In this document: piece by piece, positions 46,647 through 60,785 of the stretch
Layout of the letters: each line of letters starts with the position of its first letter
Numbering within the stretch: the first letter of the stretch is position 1
From: Aquila chrysaetos chrysaetos
Taxonomy: Eukaryota > Chordata > Aves > Accipitriformes > Accipitridae
NCBI RefSeq assembly: GCF_900496995.4
Contig: NC_044004.1
Span: forward strand, 49,630,224 to 49,694,223
Reading direction: 5' to 3'
DNA: 64,000 bases
Notes under the pieces: model-generated
The model's input: the letters and a program-made list of their open reading frames with translations, nothing else
What the model was told of the DNA's origin: nothing
Databases searched by the model: none
Position numbers and translations under genes: made by a program

Positions 46647-49548
46647 GGTTTATAGCAGTTTTTACTGTCTATAGGTTCTCTTTTTCCCATAGTCCTGCTA
46701 ATCCATTCAAGTCAATATTTGTTATGTCAAGATTACTCAGGCCTTAGAAGATATACAAGTATATATGTAGACATAGATATGTTACTCATCAGCTCTCTAA
46801 AATTCAGGCAAAAAAGCCTAAAGGCCAGTGCACTAGCCTCTTGAAATTACAGAAGTGCTTTGAAATTAATTTTACCTAAGAAAAAAAGCTGCTTTATATT
46901 TCATTATATTGTTGTTGGGATATTCCAGATTGTCTTTATCAGTAGTCAAATTCTGGCTGCAGTGAAATTGGTGAATACCCCCATGATTTCTCCTTGGGTG
47001 ACTGTAGCCATCTTTCTTTAATGATCAATCACTTCTGAGGTTATTCCAGTTAAGCGCCAAAATGGGAATCTCCAAAATGATAAAGCTGCTAAAATAATTT
47101 TCAGTGGATTTAAGGGAAAAGAAAAAAAAACCCAAGCAAAACAAAAGGATGAAAAAGAGAGACATGTATTTCCAGATGAAAATTTAGAGAAGATTAATAA
47201 AGTAGAGCATTGCTTTCATCCATTTTTGCAACAGTTTCATTACAGGGGAGCAGAATGGCCTGGGGGTATCCAGAAAGCCCAAGTCAGTCTTGATGCTATT
47301 TAATGCTTTTAATGTTCAAACCACCTCAATATGAGAGCATCATAGCAATGACCAGGCAGAAACTAGTTCTCTCCCGCTCTCTCTCACCTAAAAGTTGCAT
47401 CAGCAAGAAACTTGTCTTTGGTACAGGTACAGACCCTTAAAATCTGTATTTTGAGGCAACACTTGTCTGGTTCTCTAGAGAGGTGCAGAAGATGACTTGA
47501 CCACAGAGCCCCAGGAAGTATTTTGACGCCCTGGGGAGTAATGCAGAGTTTCTCCCCCATCCCCAGGCACTTGCTCTGCCCCCGTTAGTACCGTCATGCC
47601 ACCCTACAGACCAGGGCCCCCTCCAACGTGCACTAAAAGGAGACTGGAAGGGGTCACAGGGGAACTGGTTTGGCAAGGGGAGACAAGATGAGGGATGAGC
47701 AAAGGACAAAACCTGCACCAATATTATTATCAATATACATAGAAATGCATCCTGAGCACTAACTCTCTGCTTTGGTTTTAAGAAGGGCTTAAGCCATGCT
47801 TTCTGTGAATATTAGTGAAAAGAAAATAGTAGAGGCATGGCCCAACATGACAGCAAAGGGCAGCACCAGCTGCTCTCCCACAGGCTGCCATGCCCTTCCA
47901 GCATGGGGTTGCTTCAGGTCTGGTTTTGCACTGGATCAGTTCCCTGGCCTGATTTTGGGTGGGATCCCACATGCTGAGGGCTGGGAGTGCTTCCCTGCTA
48001 GTACACAACACCCCAAGCAGACATTGCAGAGGGGCACACAGGGGGTGACAGGCAGCAGCATCACCCCCCTCCACAACACAGGACACAGCCCAGGGGCAGC
48101 TGGTTTGTGCAATCATGTAAACCATCGTGAACACAGAGTATTTTATATGTATGTTAGTGCTATTGCTATTATCTCCTCTATGGGAAATCATCTTTTTCTG
48201 CTAACGAAGGCTAAAAGCATACCTGAAGCATAACACTAAAAGAAGAATGGTTATAAACACAGCATGGCTCTGGAAGCAAACTGCACCTCATCTCCACACC
48301 CAGGCCCCCGAGCAGCAGCAACACACTGGTAAAGAGCCACAATCACACCAACACACTTAAAGTTGAGGATTATTTTAGTAGTGCTTTATTACAGCCCAAT
48401 TTGCTCTCTCCTACAGGTTTTTGTTTGTATATTAAATTGCCTTCTTTTATTACCAGATTTTCAATGGTTATTTTTATACCAGCAATGCATTAACTGTAGT
48501 TTGAGAATTGGCAGATTGGTTCTGGCAAGTGGAGAAAAAAAAAAAATGCTAATTTGGGCACCTGAATGACACAGGAAGCCATTTGATATATACTAAGATT
48601 TTGGCACAGAGATGAGTTCTCTTCCGTTCCCCCATTTTTTAAAGAGATTAGGTGTGCTATAACCTTCAAAGAGAAGGGGAACAAAAAAAAAAATATATCT
48701 AGCTCTCATATCCAGCTAATTTTGATTTAAATATATATATCAATAGAAGGATTGAGACATCTTTTGACTAGCTGCTCTTTCATGAGAAGACTTTCCTCAA
48801 AACCAAACATTTCTAAATATAGATGTTGTGGTGGTTTTCAACTTCTGCAAAATTTTTAAGATTACTGAAAAGGGACTTCTCAACATATTTTGGAAGTTTT
48901 GAAACAAAAGTATTTTTCCATATAGAATGCCAACATCAAGTCCAGAAGTGGAGTGAAAGTCATTAGTTCAATTAACCACCCCACACCCCCAATCAACTCA
49001 AATTTTATTTATTCTTACTTCAATTCACAGGAGAGGCCAATGTTTGAGACTTATGCTTTTTAAAACAGAAGAAAGAAAACCTACTATGAAAATACTCACC
49101 CAGATACTGCTGCTAAAAATACCAGCACAGAAAACTAAACCCAAGTCTGAGCTTGAATTTACATATTTAATTTTGGGAAGCAATACCCAATAAAGATGCA
49201 TACACTACTGTCAGCACCAGGAAGGCAGTATTATCTCAATTTTTATTTTCTTCACAAGCTGAAGAGATCTATACACTTATATAATGTGCACACACATGGA
49301 GTAGTAGTTGAAGATACACTTTATAATTTCTGATGTTTACCAGATTTGACAGGTTTCATGAATATACTTGGGATTTTCTTGTTGTCATTAGACTTCTGTT
49401 CTATATTACAACCTAAAATAAGGAGCAAGTGGCATATGCTCTGCTGATGTCATTGGAATTTGTATGACAAAGCATCAAAACTGGCAGGTTTCTCCAATAG
49501 AAGAAGCAGTTTTGTTAATTCCTTATTCAAGTAATTCTAGTAGATTCA

Positions 49549-49584
49549 CCCCCACCCCCCCCCCCCCTTTTTTTTTTTTTTTTT
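49549..49584. repeat. Poly-C tract running directly into poly-T
   Basis: C-runs interrupted by one A, then seventeen T residues with no spacer. Confidence 0.9.
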
Positions 49585-52500
49585 AAACAAACCAGTAGTT
49601 TAATTTCATTGGCTTTCTACTCTCAGGGATGCTAGTTGGGCTTTTTGCTGAAACATTTTGTTTCTTTTATAACAGATCCAAATAATACCTGGAAAAAAAA
49701 AAAATCTTTGCAGTCTCTCTAACTCTGTAGCGAATCCATTCAGGCAGTAGATGTAATTGTAGCAATAATTTATCTGCCTCAGACCTCCAAGGTTACCATT
49801 TGCCACAGATTAGCTGTAACTTTTATTATTCAGTTTACTGTAGTCAGATTGTAGCTATCAAAAATAAGCATACTGGATTAAAGTACCTGCATGCTTGTCC
49901 TGCTTTACATTTTTCTTGCAGAATAGAGTGAGCAGCACTCACTGCAGGGAAAAAGTCCAGTAAACTATTAGAAATGAGTGAACTATGCACAGGGTGGAGC
50001 AATATTATCAAAAAGCCCTTGTCCAGATCTCCTTAAAATATATATTTATATATTTGGTTCATTTTAACACCATGGCCAAAGCGCCGCCTTCTCAGCAAGT
50101 GACTGGAGGCTTGCTGCATAGCCCCCCAGCTATCAGTAAAGGAGCATTTTTGGTTCTAGTCATGCTGCTGGGGACGCTCCCAGCCGTACCTTGGCTTAGG
50201 GCACCCACTTTGCTCTGCCTTAGATGCCTCCAGATCTGGTTCAGAAGGATACTCCGACTGCCACCCCCAGGAGGGAATCCCGACCTGCAACTGCAGATGT
50301 GCTTTTTACTGCAGTGCAATGTTCTACATGAAACCATAATTCATATTAGGGAAAGAAGGAGCCCAGGGTTTGGAGGCAGTTTGCCCTGGCAGCAGTGCCT
50401 GCAGCATGGGGACAAGAGAGGGGGCAAGTGTTCTTTCCCCAGGACACACTGGCTTGCCAGTTTTGCTCCGGGTTAGTTACAAGCCGATTGCTCTCTCTCC
50501 CCAGCAAAGGGGTGCCAACACTTTGTGGGGAGCACCACTGACCCTAGTTATCTGCCCATCACCCTGAGGGCTTGTGAGATGGCTCACTGTGCTGGTGGGA
50601 TCAACTGTAGGGATGACCACCCCAGCGGATGAAGCTGTGCCGGTCAATGCCACAGCCAGAGGAACACTCTCCCCAAGAGAGGGTCACCCACAGCCCAAAC
50701 TTCTTCCATGGGAACATGTGGGTTTGACTCCCACAGCACACCAGAGTGGTATGATCTTCAACCAGACCTTTCTGGTCTTACCCAATGCTAATCATGCAGA
50801 CCAGTCCAAATGATACAAGAATATTCTTGTTAAAGAACTGAAAGTTACAGCCTGTATTTTTGGCCATTTTCCTCAAACAGGACTTCTCTCAAGTAAGAAC
50901 TGAAAGGTTGGCCCCAATTGTTTAAGAGCAGCATTTACTTTCCCAAGTATCAAATGATGTTAAATAAATCTCAAGAATATTTTGTACCAAAATAGGGGCA
51001 GTTTAAGAAAGAACAAAAACCACAAAACATTTCCCCACCTCCCCCCCGAATAAGTACAAGGGTTTTCTTTGGGGAAAATAGATACTTCTTATCCACTAGA
51101 CTGTATGGTGTTCATATACAAAGTTAATGCAGAAGAAATCAGAGAGTAATTTCCAGGAGCAAGTTGATTTAAGAAGTCTAGTTTCTTTCAGCCGCTATAT
51201 AGCCCGACCTGCCAAAGGGTTTAATGGTTTATTCACAAACAGCAGAAGGGAAAACAGGACTCACGGATACAATAAAGAGGATGTCTTTCTGAAGATGGTT
51301 CATCCAGTGTTTGGATGACAATGCTATAGGGATACGTGCAAAAAGCATCACTGTCCATGGAGGAGTGACTGTCAGAGTACACAGATAAAAGGGGTAACCA
51401 AGGAGAAATAATTGAGTGGATATGAAATAAGGAGCCTATAACCCTAGAGGGAAAACAAGAATTTGTATAGCCATGCATTAGCTGGATTCACAGAAGAGAT
51501 TTTCAGAAAACACGTGAACAGTGAAAGGCCTCTTTGCTGTAATTTAAATACTTAAGGTTAAACATACTGCTAGCACTTAATTTAACTGTAAATTCTTTTC
51601 AGTTTTCAGTATTGTGAACAGCTTTGTAGGAAAACTTAAAAATACAAGAGCAGAACTAGTCAACTCAAAGACCATAGTCTAAAAAGGACAGATCCTTGTG
51701 TTACCTCACTTGAGCCAAATTACTGAACTGAAAGCAAAACCCAGGAGGCATGAATCCAAGTATTATCCTTGTGCATTCCAGGAGCACAGGAAGAGCCAGG
51801 GTCTGGGGGAAGACTTGTAGGTCCAGGCAGACAGCACACTAAACTGGCTCCTCTGTTCTATTTATTTTGCACAGAGTGCATCTATTCTGTGAACACAAGA
51901 TTAGTCACAGGAGACTCAAGTTAATAGTATTTATGGATATACATATTAGCATAAAATAACACCAGCCCTAAACTGCTCCCTCAGTTTTTGATCAAGTGTT
52001 ATTTATTTATTAATAATTAGGTTTAATGCTCTCATACACTAGACCTCAGAACTTGTTTACACCACTTCATGCCAAAGCTTCAAATGGATTAAAGGGGAAG
52101 TTCATTATTTTTGATTTATAATTATCAATGACAAGAAAGATCTTAGACAAGAGCAGAAGAGAGCAGGAAATGATCTACCCATCTTCTGTTTATGCAACTA
52201 CTACAAAGCAGCATGGGATGGTTTTGGCCTCAGTCCAGCTACCATTCGTCTCTATAGGACTCTTTCTATGACTCTTACACAAGTATCATGAAGGTCTTTT
52301 TAATCTTGAAATAACTCAGGTGTAGAGAGGCCATTGCTCTCAGTCTACAAAGATCCCAAGCTGGTGCCTTATGGCTGATGTGCTATCAAGTGACAGAACA
52401 AAAGATTTGTTGATATATGGCATTATTTCTCTCCTGCAAATAAGTTTTCCTGTAGCCTCAGTGATTCACTTCCCTCCCGTCCCCATGTCATTAACTATCA

Positions 52501-55500
52501 ACTGGGAAAGTCAGCTACACTTGTGTAGTTCTGGGAAACCTCAGCCAAAAAAACCTACCAGCCAAAACTATTGTTTAAAACCATTAACACTTGACAGTTT
52601 GGTTATGCCAGCTCTGGAGCCGCACTGCTCCCTGATGCAGCCCCCATGCACCGAGCAGCAGTGCCCCAGCAGCAGCCCGCCTTGTCCCCTCCTCATGCCC
52701 AGGGCCACTCCGAGGGCTCAGCAGCTTGGGGGGCTTTGACAAGTGCCTCTGCACCAAAGTCGGCCCCAGTCCCCCCCCTCGGGCTCCATCCCTGCAGCAC
52801 TGCAGCAAATACAACTTGACAAGCAAGGCTTGGCAAGTTCCCTGCCCAGCTCACTGCATCCCATCCCTGCCTGCCCCCTATTCATTAAACCTCACAAAGG
52901 CGTGGAGCAGTGGGGAGTTTGTCCCCACAGGGGACACACTCACTGGAGATCTACAGTTTTATTATTAGGGTCTTTTCCACTTTCCATTGGGGAATTAAAT
53001 CAAAGCAATTTGTAATTTTATAGCCATCAGCTCTTTTCCCCCTACCAGTCTATTCAAAATGCCAAATACAAAACCCTAGTATTTCTTCCTCTCTTCTAGA
53101 AATTCTTTTCAGAGTTTTGACCACATCCATGCACATAAGCATTTTATTCCCAGTAGCTCCTCATACTACCCTTGTCTTACCTTGGACCCCAAATTTATGG
53201 TTTCGTTTGCTCCTTTCTTGCATGCAATTCTGTGCTTTATCTGTTTTCCTGATGTTTTTCTGCCTGCCTTCTTAACACAGTCCTTGATCCTAGACAGACA
53301 TGGCCTGTATCATCATCTTCAAAAAAATCACTTCCCCTAGTGATTCTTCCAGCAATAAACCTCTAACCTCTTTCCGATTAAGATGAAAATTCATATATAT
53401 TGTTTTTACTTTCAGTCTGCATATTCTTGCATTTGTTTTACACTTGAATATAAAGCTGAAATTAAAAATAATAAAACAAATTAATTGCTTGCATCCTCCC
53501 ATCCATTCTAAACTGCATTTATAGAATTTATGCCATTACCACATAAGCATCTCACTCCTTGGCCCCCCGACCTGGCTGCCTTATAAATATAACAAGGAGT
53601 TCCTCCTGGCATAATTTGCTGCCCTGTTTTTCTTCCCCTTTCACCTCACCCTGCACCCAGGTTCCCCACAGAGGAGCGGCACAGGGCTGCAGCAGGGAGC
53701 TTTGGCTGTCTCTGCTGGCAGCAGGACTGAATCTGTGCCAGGTCATACTGGGGCCTGGTTTTATTCTTCCTAGGTTTGAACTGGGGAGAAGCAGAAATAT
53801 GGCTTAAAGCTATCTTTCACTCCACCCATACCAAGGGTGCTGCAACCACTACCCAGCTGCACATTCAATTCTTTACTTTTCCAGAGGCAAAGGGAATTGA
53901 GGCATTACACCCCCCCCCCTTCCCCAAGGCAGGTTCCCCTCCCATCGCTGCAGCACAGTGGCTCCCCAGCTACGACCCTGCCCTCCTGGGCAGCTGGGGT
54001 GGGCAGTCCTGCAGCTTGCTGAGGAGGGGTACACACCTCCTCTCACCCAGCCCAACAGCTTCAGCACCTGAGCTGTCAGCGCTGTGAATTACTGAGGGGA
54101 TTCACACTTAGCAGGGCTGCTAAGAGCAGCTGAGAGCACATTTCAGCTTTGCAGCATCAGCAGCATCTGAAAGACAGAGCCACTGGATGTCTATAAGCAG
54201 AGAGGAGCAGAAGATGATTTTTATATGCAGATTGCACAAGCATGTTTAGGCCTGTATTCATCATTAACTTTGAGATAAAGCCAACAGGGTTGTTATACTT
54301 TTCCCAGTTACATACATACATTCTCAATCCTGAGATCGTGCCTAAACCAATGTGCTTTAGAAGGGGCAAATATGTCCACCTGTACTGTTGGAGGCAGTTA
54401 ACCCAAGGGAAATACTGGGATCAGGAGGGGTGGGAAGCCAAGGCTGACTGAGTACACATCCAAAAGAAAGTGTGCAAGAAAGACCCTGGTGTAATAGCCC
54501 AGGAGAAGAGGCAGGGCAAGAGCCAAAGAATCCAACTGCCATCTCGTGAAATCCTTATTCCATAAAAAGGCACTGAAGTTAGATGTCATCTACACATCAC
54601 GATAGCTTCCTTTATCTAGATGGATGTAGTTTCTAGTGACTGACAGAAGGAAGCAAGCAGAGCAGTTACTAATGTTATTGTGCAAGAAAACCAGAATACC
54701 ACAGTGACTTCAAATTGTCCAGTCTGCAAGTGATGAACAGAGAAAGGGAAAAGGGCTTCCAAGTACAGCACCTGCAAGAAGCCCTTCAGCCTCCTCCTGT
54801 ATATGTTCTTTCAGCATCACATGTGCCTACAGCTCTAGAGTGCTTTCTTTCGGTGCCATTAGAAGACATTTCCAGACATGCCCTATGCAAAGCCTGCATG
54901 TGGCATGTTCCAGTTGAAATTGTAGCATTTTATATGTCTCAACACTGGGAGATTTTTACCCTAAAGAATCTATAGCCTATATTAAAAGATTCAGTGGATG
55001 AAAGCTGGAGCTAGACAAATACAAAGCAGAAATAAGAAACATTTCTAATAAAAAGGATAACTAACCTAGGACCAGGATACATTTGCTATTCTAAGACTTC
55101 TTCTGAAGAAATCTCACTTCCCCTTCCATGACATGGGAACTCTGAACTACCATCAGCAGTTGGCTAAAATAGAGACATCTGTCAGCTGAGACATGGTTAC
55201 AAGAGTTTCTAACATCCCTAGGGTCCTGCAATTATGAAGATGCCTCCTGTGCACCATCTTCAATGCACTTGGAAAACAGCCTGGTTTTTTGAGGACACAT
55301 GGGTATGGCTGGAGAATATCAGCACAGGTGAAAGTCCAAGATCTGAGAGTTATAGGCCAAGCTCATTCATTGTCTTCTACTTAACCTTTAGACTATCTAG
55401 AAGTCAGTAGATTAAGAGTATTTGAATTGTGAACCAGAATTTTTTTGAATGCGTGTTTCTCAGGCTTGTGATCCTTCAGCAAACATCACTCTAGATTAAA

Positions 55501-58500
55501 GTTCACAACAAACCTCTTTGCCAAGGCACCCCGCATCACCAAGCTCCCTCCCAACCACCTGTTGGGTCATACTCTGGCACATTCCACCCTGCACAACTTC
55601 TCACAAGCCCACACCACAGCAAGCTCCCACTATACTTCTTACATGTCTGTTGGGAGTAAGTGCTGTAAAGGGTTTTATCTGGTTCCTAGCTGTGCAAAGG
55701 CAAGTTCCATCTTCGCTTCTCTGGCCACAGACACCTGCCAAAACACAAACCTAAACGTTTCCAGAGTTTGCTGCCTTCAGCCTCCTTCCTACATAGGCAG
55801 GAGAAACTGCCCAAATTTGAATCCATACCCTGTTGCTTGCCAACATGTCTAATTGAACCATCACATTGCTGTTAGACGTTTCAGCTGTGCTATTCATTTA
55901 CTGCCACTGTGTTACTTTACAAAAAAAACCCCACAAAGATCAGTTTGAAGTGTCTCTCTTGTTTTTTTTACATTACTGAAATATTCCTTCCAGTTATTTC
56001 TTAATCTTCAGCAGTTTGGAGTTTTTTGCTAGCCTACTGCGTGTGGTTGTTCCTCAGTTACCATGACACCCACTAATGTGTGGAAGACTAGAGCCTAAGA
56101 ACAGAAAACAGCCAAGTCACATGAGAAGATGGACAAGTTGTCAAGCAGATAAGGCTAAAAAGCACACAGAGGCTCCTTGGCTGATGTAAATCATTGTAGT
56201 GCCATTGAAGTCAGAATTATAAATCTTTCCTCCCCGACTCAGTAAATACCTTCAGGGATCAGGGAGCCATACCTGCAATTTACCTGCAGCACTGGAACAA
56301 ATATTTTGCTACAGATACCTTTTTGCCAATATATAGCTATTTCAAGCTACACAAATCAGAGCACAACTGATTCTAGATACATATTTAAAATTGTTCTTCT
56401 TTCCCCCCCTCCTGTTGCTGCTCCAGACATATTGAAAGACTTCAAAATACCCAATTTCAAGCAATACCAGGCAGCTAGAAACATTTAGTAGCAACAATGA
56501 ATAATAACAATATGATGCACTAACTATTTGTCATGTTACAAGCCTGAGCATCACTTCAAAGCACTAGTGACCTAGCCAGTAGGACATCTGTTTGCCTGAT
56601 GTCTTCCCTTTTTGGTTTCCCTTTCGTAACATTACAGACTACCTGACTCCCAAAGAGGTTTCTGAACAACAGTCCAGAAAACCCCCATGCTGAGCCAGGA
56701 GCTGCTGAGAACACACCAACAGAAACACTCAGCACAGGGGTGTATTCAATTTCTTAACTGGCTCTTCGTTAGACTAACACAAAAGCAGGCCAACTGCAAA
56801 CAGCTCCAAGAACCCAGGGAAAAAAAAAGAGACTTCTTAAAAGCCCTCTGTCTTCAGCATTCACATGTAATAGCTGCTTTCTAATCCAACATGCTGTTTA
56901 TTAAGAGTAGTCTCCAAGACACCTGTTGTTTTCCTGGCACCACACAAGATCAACACACCTAACGCAGGGCTCTGATACAAGTTTCAACAGGTTCATAAAA
57001 AAACCCATTATTTAGGGCCTGGTCAGCCCAAGCCTCCCTAACATACATCTTACCTCGGTGCCACAGGAACTAGCACCATGCTGCCTACTTCCCCCAACAG
57101 AAGCCCTCAGGCAATCAGCCTTGCTTTTATTTCCATCCTTATCTCAAATCTCAAGCCACAGCTGTGAGTCAGGAACACAAAGTGGCACTACTGCTTCAAG
57201 TCTACAGCATAAGAGGACCACGCCAAAGCAAATTGGTGGGCAAGGTCACTCCAGGTGATACCTGTTTCCTGATGCTCGGCTGAATTGTTCCCAAGGGCTG
57301 AGATATAAGGACATCCAGTGCAGGTGGTTGCTGGTTGGTTCAGGTGGGGGAAGGTTTGAAGGGCAGGCTTTGAAGTCGGTGCAGATAAAGGTTGGTCACT
57401 GCCTTACCCAGATTTCAGGCACCTGAATTCTTTAGTGGCTTTAGTATCTAAGATTATATAGGAAGCTTGTCACTGATGAGAAAGTAGAAAGAGAGAGGCT
57501 TCAAGCATTTGGTGTTGTCAGATATTGGTTCTCTTTGTATTTGGTTTAGTAGAAATCTTTTCTTTCCTTTTGAAACCTAAAAGGCAGAAATGCCTGACAC
57601 TTCAGTACTGGTTTTCCCTTAAACAGAGACTACTAATTGTGGCCATTAGAAACCAGATTTAAATAATGAAATTCATATCGCATGGGAGCTATTCTGAAAC
57701 AGAATTTAGGACTTCATCAGTGAAAGCCTAATGCATTAACCCTACTATGCTTCCAATGCTAGAATTGCTATAGATGGATCTTAATGAAACATGCTGTAGT
57801 TAATTTTCATTTAAAAAATGATAGACAAGATTGTAACCTATTTTAGGTAAAGAGAGACAAAGGAAAAAAAAGGGAGGAAAATATGTCATTAAGTAATTTG
57901 TTCGTCAAGGTCAGTATCTTGATGCTGCCCATGACAAATACCTACTGCTTTGAAGAGCAAATCCTCCTGCAGTACATCTAGATTCCATGGGTGTATAACA
58001 ATAAAAATTCCTCCTTGGTTCCTGTAGTTATTATAAAGCATTGGATTTAATTATCTAACTACAAACTTAGGGCTGTTACTTAAGAATTTCAGCTTATTAT
58101 ATACCTTTTAAACAATTACCAGCTGTTCTTACGCAACAAGATTTTAAAGAGGGGCTATTTTTAGTGTAACAATGTAAACAACAAAATGTTTGTAGTCCTT
58201 GCATCATAATAATGCACACCAAAGCTGAGCTCTGCAGCCAGTTTGCTGAAATCCTTTGTAATCCTCAGTGTGTTAATTCACCTGGATCGCCTAATGAATT
58301 TTATGAAGTAGAGAGAGATAAGATGAAGAAAGTGAATGCTGTGGGTTCTGGTGATGTAGTTGAACTTTTAGGAACTACAGTTACAGGTTTCAGAAATAAG
58401 CACACAGGCATAAGTATGTAATTCACCATTTATTGGAAGATATTCAATGGCTTTCCTGGAAGTGTAACAACAAAAAGCAGCTAACACTGAAAGAAAAGCA

Positions 58501-60367
58501 GAGGTGAAACTAAAACTCAGATCCAAAGGACATGGAACAGATTCGAATTTCATGGCACAAACTTTCTCTGCCCAGCTCACAGACTCAGCCCTGAATATCA
58601 AGTGTTTAAAATCCCAGTGACCGACAGGAGAAAATGAACCAAGTTTCACATTTTCCTTCCTGCTGGAAAGTGAAAGCTAAGAAATGCATGGTCTTTCATG
58701 TTCTGCATTAGAAGATCAGGCCATATCCAGCTTGGAAGGCTTTATGGCAGCCACAGGACAGGTAAGTTTACGATGACACCACAAGAAATTTTATTGCCCT
58801 TTTATTTAAATGGGTGAAGTCCTAGCCCTCAGTAAGGTCGATGTGACTTCCACCAACTGTTCCGGAGCCTCTCTTTTACGTTTGCTTTAACAACCATTTA
58901 ACAGAAATGAGTGAAGCTTTTGGGAGGCTATATGAAACACAACCTGCCATACGCTAGGTTCGATAGCAGGCTGGATTTGGGAAGTTCCTGCTTCCTTGGC
59001 CCCCAGCATCACCATGTCATAGAAAACAAAGGAGCAGTTAGCTGACTGACCTTCAAAATAAACCTCCTAAGAAAGGGTTATTTCTGATCTGGTTTTCATT
59101 AAGGCTGTACAAAAAGCTGGTATCGCAGTCGGGGTGGGGACAGTGCTGTGAAGCGTGGAGTTAAGAGGGGCCCCCAGAGCCGGCACGTGCCGAAACTACA
59201 GTGTGACACTCAGTGCCCTGTCCTCTGCGAGCGCACGGGGGAAAGCCAAGTCAGTGCTTCTGAAGCCGCTGCCAAGTCCAGGGGCGAAACTAAGGAAGAC
59301 CTGACTTTTTGTAAAGACATCCCAAGGAGAGTCTGAGATTTCAAAGCATTTTTTCACGCCTTCTCAATTCTTGAGTGAAAAGCCAACCCCCTGTCACTGT
59401 TTTTATCTTTTCAGAGTGGCTAACCTGGCCAATCAGACAGTAAAATGATGGCTTTTTTTTATTGGCAGCAGCATTAACAAAAATCCAGAAGGCCACAGCC
59501 TGTCTAGCAGCAGTTGCTAGGGAGCATCAGGTTTTGTGCGCAGCATCATTAACACACGGCGTTGGAGGCTGCAGGAGTGGCTCCTGCTGCAGCCCGGGCT
59601 CCCGGGGGAAGGCAGGGATGCAGTCTGCCGGCATGCACCTGGCCAGGCTCTGCCTGCTGAGCCTTAGCATGCTGCTTTTCCTCTCCAGCCTTGTGGGGGG
59701 GAGTTTGTGGTTGTTCCTAACCCCCCTCCCCAAATTCTGCTGCTAAAGCGTGCACAGTAGCACCGCAAGCAGCATCAGAAACCGGTACGAGCTTTTCCTC
59801 AGCTCCAGCAACCGTTTTCAGTTCTGTGACATTGAGGCATGCTCCCAGGAGGCCTGATGAGCATAATGCTGAACAAGTCTGCAAAGTTTGAGAACTATCT
59901 AGATTAAAGCTCTCAGCACTATTAATATTCATGCAACTGATTGAGTATTATAACTCTAGGCATTTTTTTTCTACAAATAACGTGGGTCTTGAGGTTTCCT
60001 GCTGAATTAGGATAAGTTTTATTGCATGGTAGCCTTCTGAGCAACACTGAAGATGATAACTGAGGAGACGTTCTGGCTGAGGAATTTTTGTTTGTTAAGT
60101 TGTTTTCTAGCGTTGCTTCTGCTAAGGGGTAATTCTGCAAAATAACTTGTGTAGGCTCATTGCTTTGCTTAATAGAAACAGTGAAGAACCTGACCTAAGC
60201 AGAGCTGCAGAAGAGATATTATCTTGCTTTTGTTCAAGCTTATGACATGGTTCAAGCCCATTATACAAGCTAAGCTACAATAAATACTCGACCTGTGAGT
60301 GCTAGAAGGGAATTCATCCTTATTTCCTCCCCCATTACATAAATCTGAATGACAAGCTATTTAATCT

Positions 60368-60411
60368 GGGTAATAGTTAACAGCCTCTGATTGCAGCTGT
60401 TAATATTACCC
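60368..60411. repeat. Short hairpin-forming inverted repeat
   Basis: GGGTAATAGTTAACAG (60368-60383) pairs with CTGTTAATATTACCC (60397-60411) with one bulged G and a 13-base loop. Confidence 0.85.
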
Positions 60412-60737
60412 AAAGGAATACCAACTACTAGTCAAGAAAGCTGTGGTAACACCTTGCTAATGAGAACCATATTTGAGGTTACTCAGACTAACAGTTTGAT
60501 TCCCATAAACACATTCATTTTAAAAAAAAAAAAATTTTGCTTTTATAATGACAGGGTCAGTAAGAGGGTCCAACTATACAAGAATCCTGTAAATTTTTGG
60601 AAATTTATTTGGACTGCCTCCGAACATCCTGGAATTACCTCCAGCTTTCCCTCTCAGGCAGCTGAAACTACTTCTTACTTCTAACAAGCAACTGCATTCA
60701 GGCTCTCTTCTTTAATTAAAACTTTTAAAGCACTTTA

Positions 60738-60785
60738 CATTGCATGATATGGCCTGCACAGCATTGCATGATATAGCCTGCACAG
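60738..60785. repeat. 24-bp tandem duplication
   Basis: Two adjacent 24-bp units starting CATTGCATGATAT and differing at one position (G at 60752 region against A in the second copy). Confidence 0.95.

Larger units (their letters stand above)
43290..46665 (+). other. TMEM154: TMEM154 3' UTR (extent inferred)
   Basis: AT-rich sequence after the stop with A-rich tracts at 43455-43491 and 44332-44345 and a degenerate decamer repeat at 44512-44556. Candidate poly(A) signals are ATTAAA at 43958 and a well-placed AATAAA at 46641 followed by GT/T-rich sequence. The open frames inside, including 45213-45614, are regarded as chance. Confidence 0.5.

Noticed and set aside
49985-50476. 163-codon open frame with a hydrophobic stretch
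   Set aside because: No family similarity, no promoter or splice evidence, and composition matches surrounding GC-richer intergenic DNA.
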